Positions 23,101 to 33,038 are shown, numbered from the stretch's first letter. The stretch is DNA of 64,000 bases from Tillandsia leiboldiana (GCA_029204045.2 CM055067.1:29214838-29278837); one strand, 5' to 3'. Translations and numbers: made by a program. The notes: a model not told the origin generated them from the letters alone.

Positions 23101-26100
23101 TAATTTTGTTTTTTTCCTCCAAAATATAACAAAATTATAAGAAAGATCCACTTAATGGAGTGAAGTTTGCCTTCTTGGACAAACAAACCATAATCAGTTT
23201 GGGACTACTGCAAACAGAACAAAATATGTTTGACCAATAAAAGCCAAAAGTCTGACCAAAGTTAGAGCAGCAATAACAAGATGAAGACCAACCATGGCTG
23301 CCATGACCACCAGAAGTGAGATAGATGTAAGGAGCTTTTCAAAAGTTCTAAGCCAAGGATATACATCTATGTTCCACAGACACAGATACAGGGATACGGA
23401 TACGACACGATACGGATACAGTGATATGGCAATTCCTAAAACTTCTAGATTACGATACGCGGTGTATAATTGAATAAAATATTATTTTAAATATATTTAA
23501 ATATATGTTAATTATATGTAATGGTATATTGAGGACAATCAAAATATTTGGATAATATTAAGAAATATATTCTAATATATATTAACTTGTATTATTGTTC
23601 TACATATGTTCATAAAAAAAGATAATCAATCGTATGAAATAATAATTCAAGAAGTATCAACCAACTATCATATAACTTGATCAAATGATAATAATAAATA
23701 TTCAGCCGCACGAACTAGATAATTAGACATTCAACATATATGTATATTTTATTAGGTTCTACTATATAAAATAGTAATAAAAGAAAATATGCTAACAATT
23801 TAATAGAAGAAGAAAAAAATCATTAGTTATGGTCTTTGTTGATTAGTACTAGGTTGACAAATTAGATGAAAGAAAGTAAAAAAGAAGCGGTAAAGGACTA
23901 AATTATAGCTTAATACTGTTTGGAGATAGAATGAGAGAGAGCGCTTTCAACCATTCAAGAGCAAAAAGACAAAAGAAATAACAAATTAAAGAGAGATAGA
24001 CATTTTTCTCTCTTTTCCTTATTTCCAATAGGTTTTGGATGTGGGGCTTTTTGGAAAATTTTGAGTTACAATCATTTTAGACCCAAAAAAAAAATCCCGT
24101 CCCTATTCCCCCGTATTCGAGCCGTATCCAATATTTTTTTATTTTTTAAAAAAGCTGGATACTTCATTTCCGTATCGGACACATATCGGGTGCATATCCA
24201 GCGCGTATCGATATCCAATACGTATCCGATACGGGTATGACATAAAATTTAAAGTATCCATGATTCATAGATATACATACAAAGTATACGAGGGTAAAAA
24301 TGTCCTAAGGGGGACAAAAGTTAACAATGTTAGACAACTAATCTATGAACTCAGTATATAGTAACTAACAATTTTAATGAAAGAAAAAAGGATTCACATG
24401 GGATTGCCAAAAAAATTAGGGTTATGCATGTAGATTTCTCTAAACCAAACAAGATCCGACAATCCCATAAAATGAAGGACAAAAATAAACCTATAAAATG
24501 AATGAAGAAAATAATGGCAATGGTGGGTTGTTCAGATTCAGCACCATTTGTATTGGTCAATGCCAAATGTGTCACACTGTAGGTCTTCCAACTTGATATA
24601 GTATATCTCGTTCGCATCCATGGTTTTTACAAAACAATATATATAATCATACCAACAATATACAACCAAGCTCCAAAAAATTAATTAAGTTGATAAATCT
24701 TCTGGTACTAGGTGCTGAAATAATCTTAATATAGTGTTCTGGTACTTTGTGGCCACACGGACGCATACAGTTAGCTGACCGATACATCTAGAGATGGTCG
24801 AGTCGGGTCGAGCCAGGGCCATTTTTGCACAAAATTAACGCGAAAACGAACTCAGGATGGCAATATCTATGAAACAGGAGCTTCCAGGAATTCGAGCACC
24901 CGAATCAGGTGTTTCGAACTCTCAGATGGAGTTTTCGGATGGTCCGAAACCTTGCGTGTTGGTGTATTGTTTCGGGCTATTCGGATAGTGATCCAGACGC
25001 AAAGTTCCGAGCACCCGAATATGGAATCAGGCGCCCGAAAATATCTGGATAGGCGTGGATCCGTATTGAGTTTTACGCTATTCCGCAGGGCCACCGTACC
25101 CCAACCTATTTTTCCCTATAAAAGGACTCTGAGGAGAAATTTTTTAACTTTTCTCCACATTCACCTAAGACCTTATCCTCTCCACCTGCCCCCACTTTCC
25201 TCCCTATGGCCATTGGAGAAGAAACCCAGCAGTAGCAAGAGCAGCACCAACAGAGGAGCTTGAGTAGCTTGGGAGCCCGTTTTGTGTTTTCTTTGGCTTC
25301 GGACCATGCGGGAGTGGATCGCACGCGTTGTGGGTGAGCGATCGAGCGGAGCTTGGGAGTTGATCTTCTGAGGGATCCAGGTAGGTTTTTACTTTGGGTT
25401 TTTGGATGATTTTTGGTTGGATTTTTGAGTTTTGAGCTCTCCTCCCTCAATGGACTTACAGTGACTTCATGCCCCAGTTTTCCTTTTGGTGGTTTTCTTC
25501 TTCCTGTGAACCTTGGGTTGATTGGAGCTACAGAGTTAGGAGTGGGTTGTGTTGGTGTTGAGCTGGGGACTTTCTGAGGCTTGGTGTTTTGCTTTGAGGT
25601 TGTCTTGGACTTGGCAAAGGAGCAAGCTTGGGCTTTGTAGTGTTCGTGAGCTTGGGGTTGTGCTGAAGCTCCAGTTAGCTTCCAGGCAGTGGATCGAGCT
25701 GCACCGACTTCCCTCCATGGTTGGATTAGGTGGATTGGATTTCATCAAAATTGATGAATTCCCTGCTATGTCTATTTTATTAGATGTTCAGCATGCTAGA
25801 ATAAATATTATGATTTTTGGCAAAATTGATACTGCCTGTAAATTAGCATAAAATTATGTTTGGACCCCTGGACATTTTTAGTATGAAATAAGGAGTATTT
25901 GATACTAAAAAATTGATTAAAATAATATTTTAATCTACACTTTGATGCCCGGTTAAATATATGTACTGTTCTTGGACTTGGCTATTTTATTGCATTTTTC
26001 TCACCCTGGGTAGAGGGTTGTGAGTTGTCGGAATTGTGTAGGATGCATTTACGCTCGTGCCAGAGGGCCGAGTAGATTTTTGTTGCAGTCGATAGACTGA

Positions 26101-29100
26101 GTTTTAGTCAAGAATTTAAGTGTCGTGGCACGGGGTCGTGTCGAAAACTTGCTTACACGGTATGGCACGGTGCGTGCCGGCCCGTGCCGATGAGTGTTGG
26201 TCATAAAAAATACATGTGTACCGATACATAATGGTATGAAATATTTATTTTTCTTAGCAATAAAATTTTCTAATTGCTTATTATGTATCTTTATCAAATA
26301 TTTTAAACTTTTTTGAGAAAATTACTTATTAATTTAAAGAAAAAAGGGTTTTAAGCTATGCCATCGACACGGTGGGTATATCGTGCCGATATCTTGTTGG
26401 CACAATACGACACGATGGATACGACCCGTGCCAATGGATACTTAAATCCTTGATTCTAGTGTCGAGAGTCGTCCAGGTTGACAGTGGTCCCGGGCCGTTC
26501 AGTGTTTTTCCAGCCTATGCCGTGGACATGTTGAGTTTGTGAGCTTGTCGACCTGGTTGCACGTTTGATTTGGATTAGCCATATTGAGCTCGACTGAAAT
26601 GCGCTTTTCTCGACTGGGGTCACCCCCCCCCTCCCCCCGCCCCGCCCCGCCCCGCCCCGAATGCCGCTCCAGAGTTTGGCCTTTGCCTGGCGTCGATGCA
26701 GCCCGAGTAGGGCGACCTACGTTATTCCAGTCCCCTCTAGTGGGAGGCGGATGTGATGGTTGTAGGTTGGCGCAGATTTGACTGGACCTAATGTGGCAGT
26801 CATTGAGATTGGGTAAACCTGGAGCATCTTATTAGAGTAGATGCATTGTCACATCCCTTCTATTCTTTGAGCATAGTAGATAGAGGTATAGTAACTGTAG
26901 CTTCATTTCAGCTTTCACTTTCCTGTTGTTTAGCAGCAGTTTTACTTATGCCTCTATTAGACCTAGTGGATAGATCGTCGGTCTTGGTGACAATACCCAC
27001 TGAAGACTACTTTCTTTATGTAGTTCTTACACCCGCTGTTGGTGCACTTTTTGTAGAGACTACTACACCCGTTCCAGCGCCAACGGTTGCACTTGATCGA
27101 GGTAAGGGAGTCGCGAGCTAGATCCCTACCCGAGTTCATAAGGACCTAGAACCGCCTTGGATAGTAGTCCTATACAGCCTAATTGATGTTTTGTACTTTA
27201 TTTTCAGCTTTTTGGGAGATGTTTATGTATTTTTGGATATGTATCAGGCGTACAATGGATCATGATTTAGTTTATCGTAGTTTTAATTTAGCTCTGATAT
27301 ATCTATTTAGTATTGGTAGGTTCTATTTTTTACAGATTAGACGCTTCGCCTGTGCGGGATTTTCCTATATAGGTGGCGAATCTGTTGGCGAGCCCGGGTT
27401 CTCATCTGACCAGGGGCATGACACTTAACGTAGTGACAATTCTAAGGTATTACATAGACACATAAAGCCTTTAATACAGTGCCTTTAAAACTAGATTGAC
27501 GAAGTTTGCCCATAGTATTGTCAAAATGTCTAATGGAGGAATAAATTATTAAATAAAAAACAAGAAGAAACATATAAGTGAAAAAACAAGCCAATGCTCA
27601 AAATCATAACACAAAAGAGCAATTCGCTTCATAATAAAACACAATATGCATTAAAGTTTCATACTAGATATAAAAAATGCCGATTTGATAGCATTACAAA
27701 GTTAAGAAACCAGGAGGTACAAACGATGGAAAAAATTAATTAATTAATCTATCCAAGAAGTAAAAATACTATAAAAGCCTTAGTAACAGGCTGATGCAAA
27801 ATCGAATGTGGATAGGATTGATTTGTTTAGGTTTTAATTAATTTTTCTAATTTTCGGAATTATTTGGTTTGTTAATTTGTTTTTGTTGTTTTTTAAAATT
27901 TTTAAGATTTATCATATAGAATAAATCCCTAAAAAATAGGGATATAGTTTAGATATGTTCGAATTAGAAAAGATCCCTAAATCTGTGGGATTGTTTTAAA
28001 TTAGAGTTATAGATTGACAGTTATAAATATAACCAATGCCTTGTAATTTGAAGGATGAGTTATGATGAATCAGCTTGGTGTTTATGATGATTTGACTGCG
28101 GTCGTAGTATTTTCTTCTTCCCTTTCTTGCTCGTGGCATTTTCTTCTTCCCTTTTCTTGTCGTGTACGCCGGCAAAATTCTTCTTCCAAAAAGGATTCTA
28201 TCTTCTCTTTCTTTCCTCTTTCCTCATCTTATTTGTTCTTTCTCTATACTCTCTCAACTTTCCTTTTGATTTTTCTTCTAAATCCTTTTTTAACTTCAAA
28301 ATTGATTTAAAATTCATTAATTTTAAAAAAAAAATTAAAACAAAATTGAAAATTAATCTATAATTTCAAAACTGATACAGTACAAATTAGGAAAACCCTA
28401 ATGTATTTTGCTAGTGATGAGCCCAAAAATAGTTTAAAACCAAATTTAGAATATTTAAAAAATTTAGATTAATTTTCATATATTTTTAATTTTAAAAAAA
28501 TTAATAAATTTTAAATCAATCTAAGAATTAAAGAAAAAGATTTAAAAGAAAAATCAGAAGGAAAGTTGAGAGAATAGAAAAGATAAAACAAATAAGATGA
28601 GGAAAGAATAAAGAAAGAGAAGATAGAACCCTTTTTGGAAGAAGAATTTTACCGGCACACGCGACAAGAAAAAGGAAGAAGAAAATACCACGACCACAGT
28701 CAAATCATAAACACCAAACTAATTCATCATAACTCATCCCCACTATATTTATAGTCGTCAATCAATAACCCTAATCTAAAACAAATCCCACGGATTTAGA
28801 GATTTTTTCTAATATGAACATATCTAAAAAAATCTAAAACATATCGCTAATTTTTAGTTTTTAGGAATTTATTCCATAAGACAAATCCTAAAAATCTTTA
28901 AAAAAACAACAACAAAAACAAATTAACAAATCGAATAATTCCGAAAATTAGAAAAATAAATTAAAACCTAAACAAATCAATCCCATCCACATTCGATTCT
29001 GCATCACAGGAAAGTGTTAATCGATTAGGCATCACAGGCAAGTGTCAATCTTCCAATAATTCTCAAAGTTGAAGTGGATTTACATCAAATTTCATCAAAT

Positions 29101-32100
29101 TAAAATATGCCTATATGAGCCAATAAGATGTTACCTGTACTTTAGATGAAGCTGAGCTTGTTTTCTTCTGAAAACCACCATCCATCCCAAACTCTTGAAA
29201 GAAGTTTGAAGATTTTGGTGGTGCGACATGGCCAATCACTTGAGTTCCTCTAGAGCTGGTCTCGGCCGACGGCTCCACATACTCAAATCGGGAAGGGAAG
29301 GACAGGCCAGTTGATGTAGTGGAAGTAGCCAAGGATGTTAAAGCAGGGGCTGGTTCTTCAGGCTTCTGGTCATAGAGGCTTTCATTCGGCTACAAGTGAT
29401 GACAGCCAAGGTTAATACATTCCTTAAACATGTTCAAAAAATCTTATCAAACAAACATTCAGCCAGATTATAAGGGCACAGTTGTTGACTGCACAACTAC
29501 AAAGAAAATGTTGTTCATTTAGTACAAAAAAAAAAAAAAAAGACATGATTAATAGCTTCCTTATAGATCAAACAACATATGTTAAAACATAGACATTATG
29601 GCTGGGTCATAATATATGGAGTATTTCCATACAAACCTGAACATCTGAAATTGTGATTTTACTACCTAACCTTATAGTATATTTAATTTAGTTACCCCTA
29701 AGTAAGAACTGAACAGCCATTTTAACTTTTTTTAAAAATATTCTATAACCTACCAAAATATTCTGTTACTTCACAAAATATTCATCAACTTTTTTCACTT
29801 CTAATAAAACATGACTAAATTTTCTGAAATTAGAAGTAATGGGCAGCAAAATCAAAGATTTTCAAGTTCAAAGAGCAATTTGGATAGCGAAATCAAAGAT
29901 TTTCAAGTTCAGAGAGCAATTTGGGTAGCAAAATCAAAGTTTCTCAAGTTCAGATAGCAATTTTAAGATGCTATATGGTTCAGGTAAAATCTATAAATTC
30001 TCCCAACTGAATATCATGATTGGAACCATACGATAGAGATATGCGGTTACAGAAACACCATTCCTAATGATGATAATAATATGGTTGCAATGAGCATCAC
30101 TTAGTTAATAATATATAGCAATTAAGAGAGAATCAACCTTTGTAGTAAGCTTCCGTACACCAAGTCCCCCTGCCTTCCCTCCCGTCTTCTTTGCACCAAT
30201 GGGCTTCTTGATTGTAGGATGAATGGGGGCTCTAGGCGAACGAACAACCTCAGGTTCAAGCTTCTCATTCATATTTTCTTTTGAAGCATCTGGAAGCTTA
30301 AGCTCAGGGAGGCCATTGGCAGAATTTGACACCTGAGGTGTAGCGACAGGCGATGACGGCAAACCATTATCATCCGGAGAGCTTTTAGCAACTTCCTTTG
30401 CTAGTATCTGCCTATACAGCTCAGCAGCTCTTGATGTATACTTTGCCTCTATTTTGCCACCATCCGTCCACCCATGCTGTTTAAAGAAGACATGTGCTCG
30501 GTTGTTGCCTCCAAAAGCCATCATCTTAAGCTGCTCTGGAGTCCAAGAATCTAAATTAGTTGACCTGCGAAGCACAAGATATTGTTATCAGATAAATGTG
30601 TAAAATTATATTTTAGATTAGACTAATCAAGGAATGGTTATACCCTTCCGGAGTGTATTAATGCATGGTACAGCCACACCCTATAAAACACAAATCAGTA
30701 TAGATATGTCGGAAGGAAAAGTTTCAAGAAGCAATAAATAGAGAAACAGAAGTGTTAATGAGATTTTGCCAACTATAAATCTCAATTTCAATCTGATTAC
30801 CCATATCAAATGAATCTCCAATCCAAATTTGAGTAAGTGGAAAGATCATCCCCATATAACTACATTTCAGGAAGCAAAAGCACTTTCTTCCAAATTAAAA
30901 CACCTAGGCCATCATATTTCAGAAAAGAAGACTTACACCATCAGAGAAAATGATTTTAGAGACCGATGAAACCAGAAATTGTGCGAACCTTTTCTTATTT
31001 CTTTGTCCTAACTGATCTCCTATAAATAGGGATTGACTGTCCACATCTGATTAGGTTATGATAGGACTCCTATAACACTATTCTGGGAATACTAAATGCT
31101 TAGCGTTCAATTCATAAATGGACTAGCTTTAAATAAATTGTGTGCCACTTCGATAATGGAGGAAGTTTTGCATGTCCAGGATATCTTCTTCTATTTCAAG
31201 AAGGGATCAGATCAGCATTGATTTGATTTTCCATGTTTTCATTATTTATAATTTTTTTTACAACTTTTGATAAATCTCTATGGTTTAATTTTGAAGTAAA
31301 GACCATAAACTTGATAGAGCATTCAGACATCTATAAAACACACGATATATTGCATTAAGATAAAGTAGCATCGAGATGTACAGATCGATGCAACATGCTG
31401 GACCTACAACTCACATATGTCAAATCAGAATAACTACTCTCATGATATCTGAAAATGAAAATTCCCTCCTTCTCGAAGTCCCAGGATTCAACCACCGTCA
31501 CCAAGTTAACTATTACAAAACACTAAGGCTGCATTTGATTCAGGTATAAGCTAGAACTGCTTATTCCAGGGATAGGCATAAGTTCAGGAACAAGCAGGAG
31601 CAAGACCAATTTTGCGTTTGAATGAAAATTGAGTTGTTCCTGGGAATAAGAAAAATAACGTTTGGATAGTTAGATTGGAATAGTGAGAATAAGAATAATT
31701 ATAATTTTAAAATAATAATATTTTATTTATTTAATTAACATAAAAATATTAATTAAATAATAATTTAACTTATTTAATTAACTATTGCTAGATAACCCTA
31801 AATACTAATTGATAAAATAATTAACAATAATGAGTATTGTTAATAAATAATTTAATTAACTACAAATAATTTTATAAATTAATTAGTTAATTATCTAATA
31901 GTTAGATAATTAGTTAATAAAATAATTAGAGTAGTCAAAATATTAGATTAATTAAAAAGTTAATACAATAATTAAAATTATATTTACTTTAATTAGGCTT
32001 ATTCTCAAGAAGGAACAAGCTTGTTCCAGAAAAAAAAGCTGGAACAGTGGCTCCAGTCTTATACCAACTTGTTCCAAAAAGACGAGAATTATTGTTCCCA

Positions 32101-32879
32101 TCTATAACCAAACACGTTTGGGGAACAAGACTAGAACAAGCCCTTATTTCATGCCTTGCTCACCAACCAAACAGTGCCTAAGCAACTCTTCATGAACTAC
32201 AAAATGAGTTCTCAATGTAAGCTTTGTAATCATAATACCAACACAGTTAACAAACTTAACTAGTAATATCCAGCTGAAATGAAACCACACATCAATCAAC
32301 AAATAAATGTGCACTTGTGCAATCCATGTGGCGATAATACTACTGCAGCTGATGCATCTTAATCTATTGTCATATCATATCAAATATTCATGCACACCAA
32401 TAGGCAGATTTCGACATAAACAATCACTAGTTCATGGACAAGCATATAGACAGATCCAACAATCAAATATTCTAAGTAATACAATTTGAACGGCAACCCA
32501 CCATAGTTTTAATCCAATCAAGGAGATGAGATCTTAATCAGATGTGAAAGTCAAAAACATAAATTAAGCACGAAAGCCACCTAATTCTCTCAATTCAACG
32601 AGAAATGACAAAGGAACCAGTTACCTCACGAAGCTGATATGCACACCGAGGCTACGGTGGGCTGCAGAGCAATCGATGCAGAGAAAGATCCCGTACGTCA
32701 CCGACGCCCACGTCGGGTTCTTCGCATTGCAATCGAAGCACATCTGAAAACCCCGAACACATCGAACAAAACCGAAACCCTAATTAGAAAACGGCGATCC
32801 ACGACCCAATCAACCAGATCCGGGAGATGCCCCACCGGATCTGGAGATCCAGCGCCAGATCCAGCAAAAACCTAACGGA

Positions 32880-32953
<74 letters not shown>

Positions 32954-33038
32954 CGATTGCGATTACCTTGTTCTCGGATTTGGCCTTGAGCTTCCTGAAG
33001 ATGACGTTCTTGTCAGAGAAGCCATCGGTGGCGGCCAT
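9109..33038 (-). CDS. AGD8: ArfGAP2/3 (GLO3)-type Arf GTPase-activating protein, AGD8/9/10 clade, 7 exons
   Basis: Exons in transcript order: 33038-32967, 32743-32625, 30564-30138, 29389-29135, 10033-9911, 9656-9555, 9216-9109 (stop TGA at 9111-9109). All introns are GT-AG, and the 1206 nt join in one frame to 401 residues, about the usual length for this clade. Residues 26-49 form the C4 zinc finger (C26-x2-C29-x16-C46-x2-C49), followed by H53-R54, the expected catalytic arginine finger, in SAAHRSLGVH; most relatives have SAVHRS. STNLDSW and GGNNRA follow. Two ISS motifs (ISSAQFFG, ISSADLFG) near the C terminus are the Glo3-type motif that couples the protein to COPI coat. In the known family the protein stimulates GTP hydrolysis on Arf1 at Golgi membranes. 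The start is the only Met that opens the conserved N terminus. Which of AGD8, 9 or 10 is orthologous cannot be decided here. The family call is secure; splicing across the 19.1-kb intron 4 is inferred from intact splice sites. Confidence 0.95.
10372..11015 (-). repeat. LTR-type remnant, left arm of a diverged inverted pair
   Basis: This is homologous, in inverse orientation, to about 16965-17560. Shared landmarks are the TCTGATACCAA primer-binding-like motif (10818-10828), GAGAACTATAAAATAGTTCCCAGT, and the GGTCCAAA...AAACGAG...AATCTGCAAA series. In the minus sense it reads LTR-like sequence followed by TTGGTATCAGAGTCAA, the methionine tRNA primer binding site. A short CACCTATC-CTAGT-ACTACTCTA unit is repeated three times at 10379-10482. 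There is no coding capacity. Confidence 0.6.
11097..11174. repeat. (TA)n followed by (TTTA)n microsatellite
   Basis: About 25 TA units run to 11147, continuing directly into about seven TTTA units. This lies in intron 4 just before AT-rich DNA. Confidence 0.95.
11519..12049 (+). repeat. 5' LTR of the gypsy element (531 bp)
   Basis: It begins TGACACCGTCC and ends GGCGTCA. It contains TATATATA-type promoter sequence near 11740 and short TCTTCTAGTATTTCTAAAA-like internal repeats. It is followed after 3 nt by the methionine tRNA primer binding site. Confidence 0.93.
12076..16419 (+). pseudogene. Broken gag-pol of the gypsy element
   Basis: The frame opens MANNHRRGPR at 12076. A gag domain lies at 12398-13060. 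Its zinc knuckle is damaged: a cysteine is replaced by tyrosine, and a stop (13058) follows at once. Protease DGGS lies near 13337. RT runs about 13850-14449 with catalytic YFDD at about 14371. RNase H (ECDAS) lies near 14810. Integrase has its HHCC finger near 15360-15480 and catalytic D, D, E near 15557, 15748 and 15856. Lesions visible: a frameshift and stop around 12340-12355, the stop at 13058, a TGA at 14447, and a frameshift near 15960. The final TGA coincides with the first three bases of the 3' LTR (16417-16419). It cannot make a polyprotein. Confidence 0.92.
16417..16947 (+). repeat. 3' LTR of the gypsy element (531 bp)
   Basis: It has the same length and ends as the 5' LTR. It is preceded by the purine-rich tract ACTGGGGAAGAA and followed by the target duplication GTGAC. 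Confidence 0.93.
16965..17560 (+). repeat. LTR-type remnant, right arm of the diverged inverted pair
   Basis: The plus-strand order is GCATAGATTT..., GATTTACATTTTTGCAGATTATTACTATA, GGGAACTATTTTATAGTTCTCA, then TTGGTATCAGAGTCAA at about 17159-17174 and a GC-rich leader ending near GGGGCGTCACA at 17550. It is the inverse of the segment at 10372-11015, with many substitutions and small indels. The two arms flank the gypsy element at 11519-16947, which therefore inserted between or within two head-to-head copies of an older element. Confidence 0.6.
17635..18137 (-). repeat. 3' LTR of the intact chromovirus (503 bp)
   Basis: In plus reading it starts TGTCAAGG and ends CACATGACA. It contains a GA microsatellite (17742-17755) and a three-unit ~36-bp tandem repeat (CTTACCTAATCTAAGGAATT, about 17918-18028). 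It holds the end of the gag-pol frame. Confidence 0.95.
18044..22576 (-). CDS. Intact gag-pol polyprotein of the chromovirus, 1510 codons open
   Basis: Domains by residue from the first Met: gag about 120-285; variant zinc knuckle C346-x2-C349-x7-H357-x3-C361; protease DSGS at 421; RT about 570-790 with catalytic FFDD at 730-733; RNase H about 870-985 (ECDAS at 876); integrase zinc finger H1065, H1069, C1099, C1102 and catalytic D1132, D1192, E1228 with the classic 59 and 35 residue spacings; chromodomain-like tail near 1430-1490 (VLVEWQGQ, ATWEDLDDL). All expected catalytic residues are present and no stop or frameshift is seen. The frame opens inside the 5' LTR and closes inside the 3' LTR. 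Translation may really start at Met66 (22381), just after the primer binding region. Codon use is much more GC-rich than in the host exons. Confidence 0.93.
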   Translation of the reverse strand: MRGITSPKKTAGGYELRSHGPASRGFDALDNLVSELTRSTQAAAHHLSPPPPPQPSATAAPQPTAMGDPTVADVIEMLKSITTEMTTMKADMAAMKEKSASSSDNGAGGRPEGPRDLDRPPKFHKLEFPRYDGKTDPMLFINKCASYFRQQRTMAEERVWMASYNLEDVAQLWYIQLQEDEGTPSWGRFKELLTLRFGPPLRSAPLFELAECRRTGTVEEYSNRFQALLPRAGRLDEAQRVQLFTGGLLPPLSHAVRIHNPETLAAAMSLARQVELMASDRPVQPSPRAPQRGLLSAPAPRPALPGPQQLLALPAPPMAAQQGRDEGNQRRLTPDEMAERRRLGLCFNCDEKYTRGHNRFCRRIFFLEGVEIEDATDAAGDAEHDAEAPCFSLQAVAGVPMAGTMQIAVALGSASLVALLDSGSTHNFISEEAARRSGLPLRQHPRLTALVANGERITCAGVIRDAPLLIDGNSFPADLYVMPLAGYDVVLGTRWLGELGPIVWDLGRRRMSFQRRGRSVSWTGMASPTVPALGATTDAGSLLEALLLSFGGLFADPVGLPPKRAHDHRIVLKPDTQPVAVRPYRYPAAHKDELERQCAAMIAQGIVRRSDSPFSSPVLLVKKADGSWRFCVDYRALNALTVKDAFPIPVVDELLDELHGAKFFTKLDLRSGYHQVRMRPEDVHKTAFRTHDGLYEFLVMAFGLCNAPATFQALMNDVLRPFLRRFVLVFFDDILIYSKTWADHLRHLRAVFDELRRHQLFVKRSKCSFGASSVAYLGHVISAAGVAMDPAKVQAIHDWPAPRSPRTVRGFLGLAGYYRKFVHNYGAIAAPLTALLKKEGFSWNDAAAAAFTALKAAVTSAPVLAMPDFAKLFTVECDASTLGFGAVLIQEGHPVAFFSRPVAPRHRSLAAYERELIGLVQAVRHWRPYLWGRRFIVKTDHYSLKYLLDQRLATIPQHHWVGKLLGFDFSVEYRSGATNVVADALSRRDSDGGEVMAISAPRFDFIERLRHAQATDPALVTIHDEVRAATRTAPWALVDGMVAFAGRLYIPPASPLLQEILAAVHNDGHEGIHRTLHRLRRDFHFPNMRRRVQDFVTACVTCQQYKSDHLRPAGLLQPLPVPTAVWADIGIDFIEALPKVQGKTVILSVVDRFSKYCHFIPLAHPYTAESVAHAFFADIVRLHGVPQSIISDRDPVFTSTFWQELMRLTGTKLYMSSAFHPQTDGQTEAANRVIVMYLRCFTGDRPRQWLRWLPWAEYTYNTAYQSSLRETPFRVVYGREPPTIRSYEPGEARVAAVAQEMEERAAFLADIRYRLEQAQAVQKRVYDQHHRPVSFQVGDWALLRLRQRAAASLPRTATGKLKPRYVGPYQVAELINEVAVRLQLPPDARIHDVFHVGVLKKFVGNPPAVPPLLPPLLHGAVVPAPARVTRARLARGVRQVLVEWQGQTPASATWEDLDDLHARFPSFQLEDELAFEAGRDVMCGRTYARRGPAERAEHVGQALHGLASSG
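22486..22988 (-). repeat. 5' LTR of the intact chromovirus (503 bp)
   Basis: It is identical to the partner LTR except at about two positions (22532 and near 22703). It carries the first Met of the open frame at 22576 and is followed, in element sense, by the primer binding site. Confidence 0.95.
23367..24270. mobile_element. Non-autonomous hAT-type DNA element (904 bp)
   Basis: The ends are CTATGTTCC and, inverted, CTATGAATC. They are flanked by the perfect 8-bp duplication ATATACAT (23359-23366, 24271-24278), the size expected for hAT insertion. Both subterminal regions are rich in GATACGG/CCGTATC words in opposite orientation, which suits transposase-binding repeats. The interior is AT-rich without a transposase frame. 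Confidence 0.75.
24730..27423 (+). mobile_element. Solo Del-like LTR with target duplication
   Basis: A 5-bp duplication CTTAA lies at 24725-24729 and 27424-27428. The start TATAGTGTTCTGG is a decayed form of the TGTAGAGTACCGG start at 34776, and the end GGCATGACA is a decayed form of GGCGTGACA. TATAAAAGG near 25119 is a promoter motif. No internal region or second LTR exists, so this is the product of LTR-LTR recombination. It is diverged, and therefore older than the nested elements to the right. A MITE-like insertion sits at 26108-26453. Confidence 0.85.
26108..26453. mobile_element. MITE-like element inside the solo LTR (346 bp)
   Basis: The terminal inverted repeats are TCAAGAATTTAAGT and TCAAGGATTTAAGT (one mismatch). 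The interior is built from GGCACGG/CCGTGCC words in opposite orientation. Flanks TTTTAG and TTCTAG may be a diverged target duplication, since related LTRs have a single TTCTAGTG at the matching place. There is no coding capacity; the superfamily is not assigned. Confidence 0.6.
27792..29006. repeat. Large fold-back structure, ~530-bp arms around a ~140-bp loop
   Basis: The arms are about 27792-28340 and 28480-29006. They are reverse complements along their length, with roughly one difference every 10-20 bases. Termini are TGATGCAAAATCGAATGTGG and, inverted, TGATGCAGAATCGAATGTGG. Each arm contains the same pyrimidine-rich CTTCTTCC stretch and the phrase GACTGCGGTCGTAGTATTTTC or its near copy. 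Flanks CAGGC and CAGGA are a possible 4/5 target duplication. The unit could be two inverted TRIM/LTR copies or one long-TIR element. Transcribed in the pre-mRNA, it would form a long hairpin. Confidence 0.85.
29001..29053. repeat. Short tandem duplication beside the fold-back element
   Basis: GCATCACAGG-A/C-AAGTGT-T/C-AATC occurs twice, 30 bp apart, at the right end of the fold-back structure and just inside the donor side of intron 4. Confidence 0.75.
31527..32178. mobile_element. Tourist-like (PIF/Harbinger) MITE in intron 2 of the ArfGAP gene
   Basis: The imperfect terminal inverted repeats are GGCTGCATTTGATTCAGG and GGCACTGTTTGGTTGGTG. A 3-bp TAA duplication flanks them (31524-31526, 32179-32181), as usual for PIF/Harbinger. 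Subterminal GGAACAAG/CTTGTTCC words are repeated in both orientations. The central ~300 bp are AT-rich (TTAATTA-type). No transposase is present in its 652 bp. Confidence 0.75.
32883..32950. repeat. (GA)34 microsatellite in intron 1
   Basis: A pure GA run on the plus strand reads CT in the gene. It begins about 16 nt inside intron 1 from the donor site, filling almost a third of the 223-bp intron. Confidence 0.97.

Larger units (their letters stand above)
10034..29134 (-). other. Giant intron 4 of the ArfGAP gene
   Basis: The donor is CAG|GTAA at 29135/29134 and the acceptor is CTCAG|GTACAG ending at 10034. The flanking exons are phase 0 and join within a conserved stretch (SSKVQ|VQESNEA). 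The 19,101-bp intron contains, from low to high coordinate, two diverged inverted LTR-type repeats, a broken gypsy element, an intact minus-strand gypsy element, a 904-bp hAT-type element, a solo LTR with its own MITE, and a 1.2-kb fold-back structure. The other introns are 223 (intron 1), 2060 (2), 748 (3), 254 (5) and 338 bp (6), so the expansion is specific to this intron. Sequence between the listed insertions is AT-rich with no further gene visible. Confidence 0.9.
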
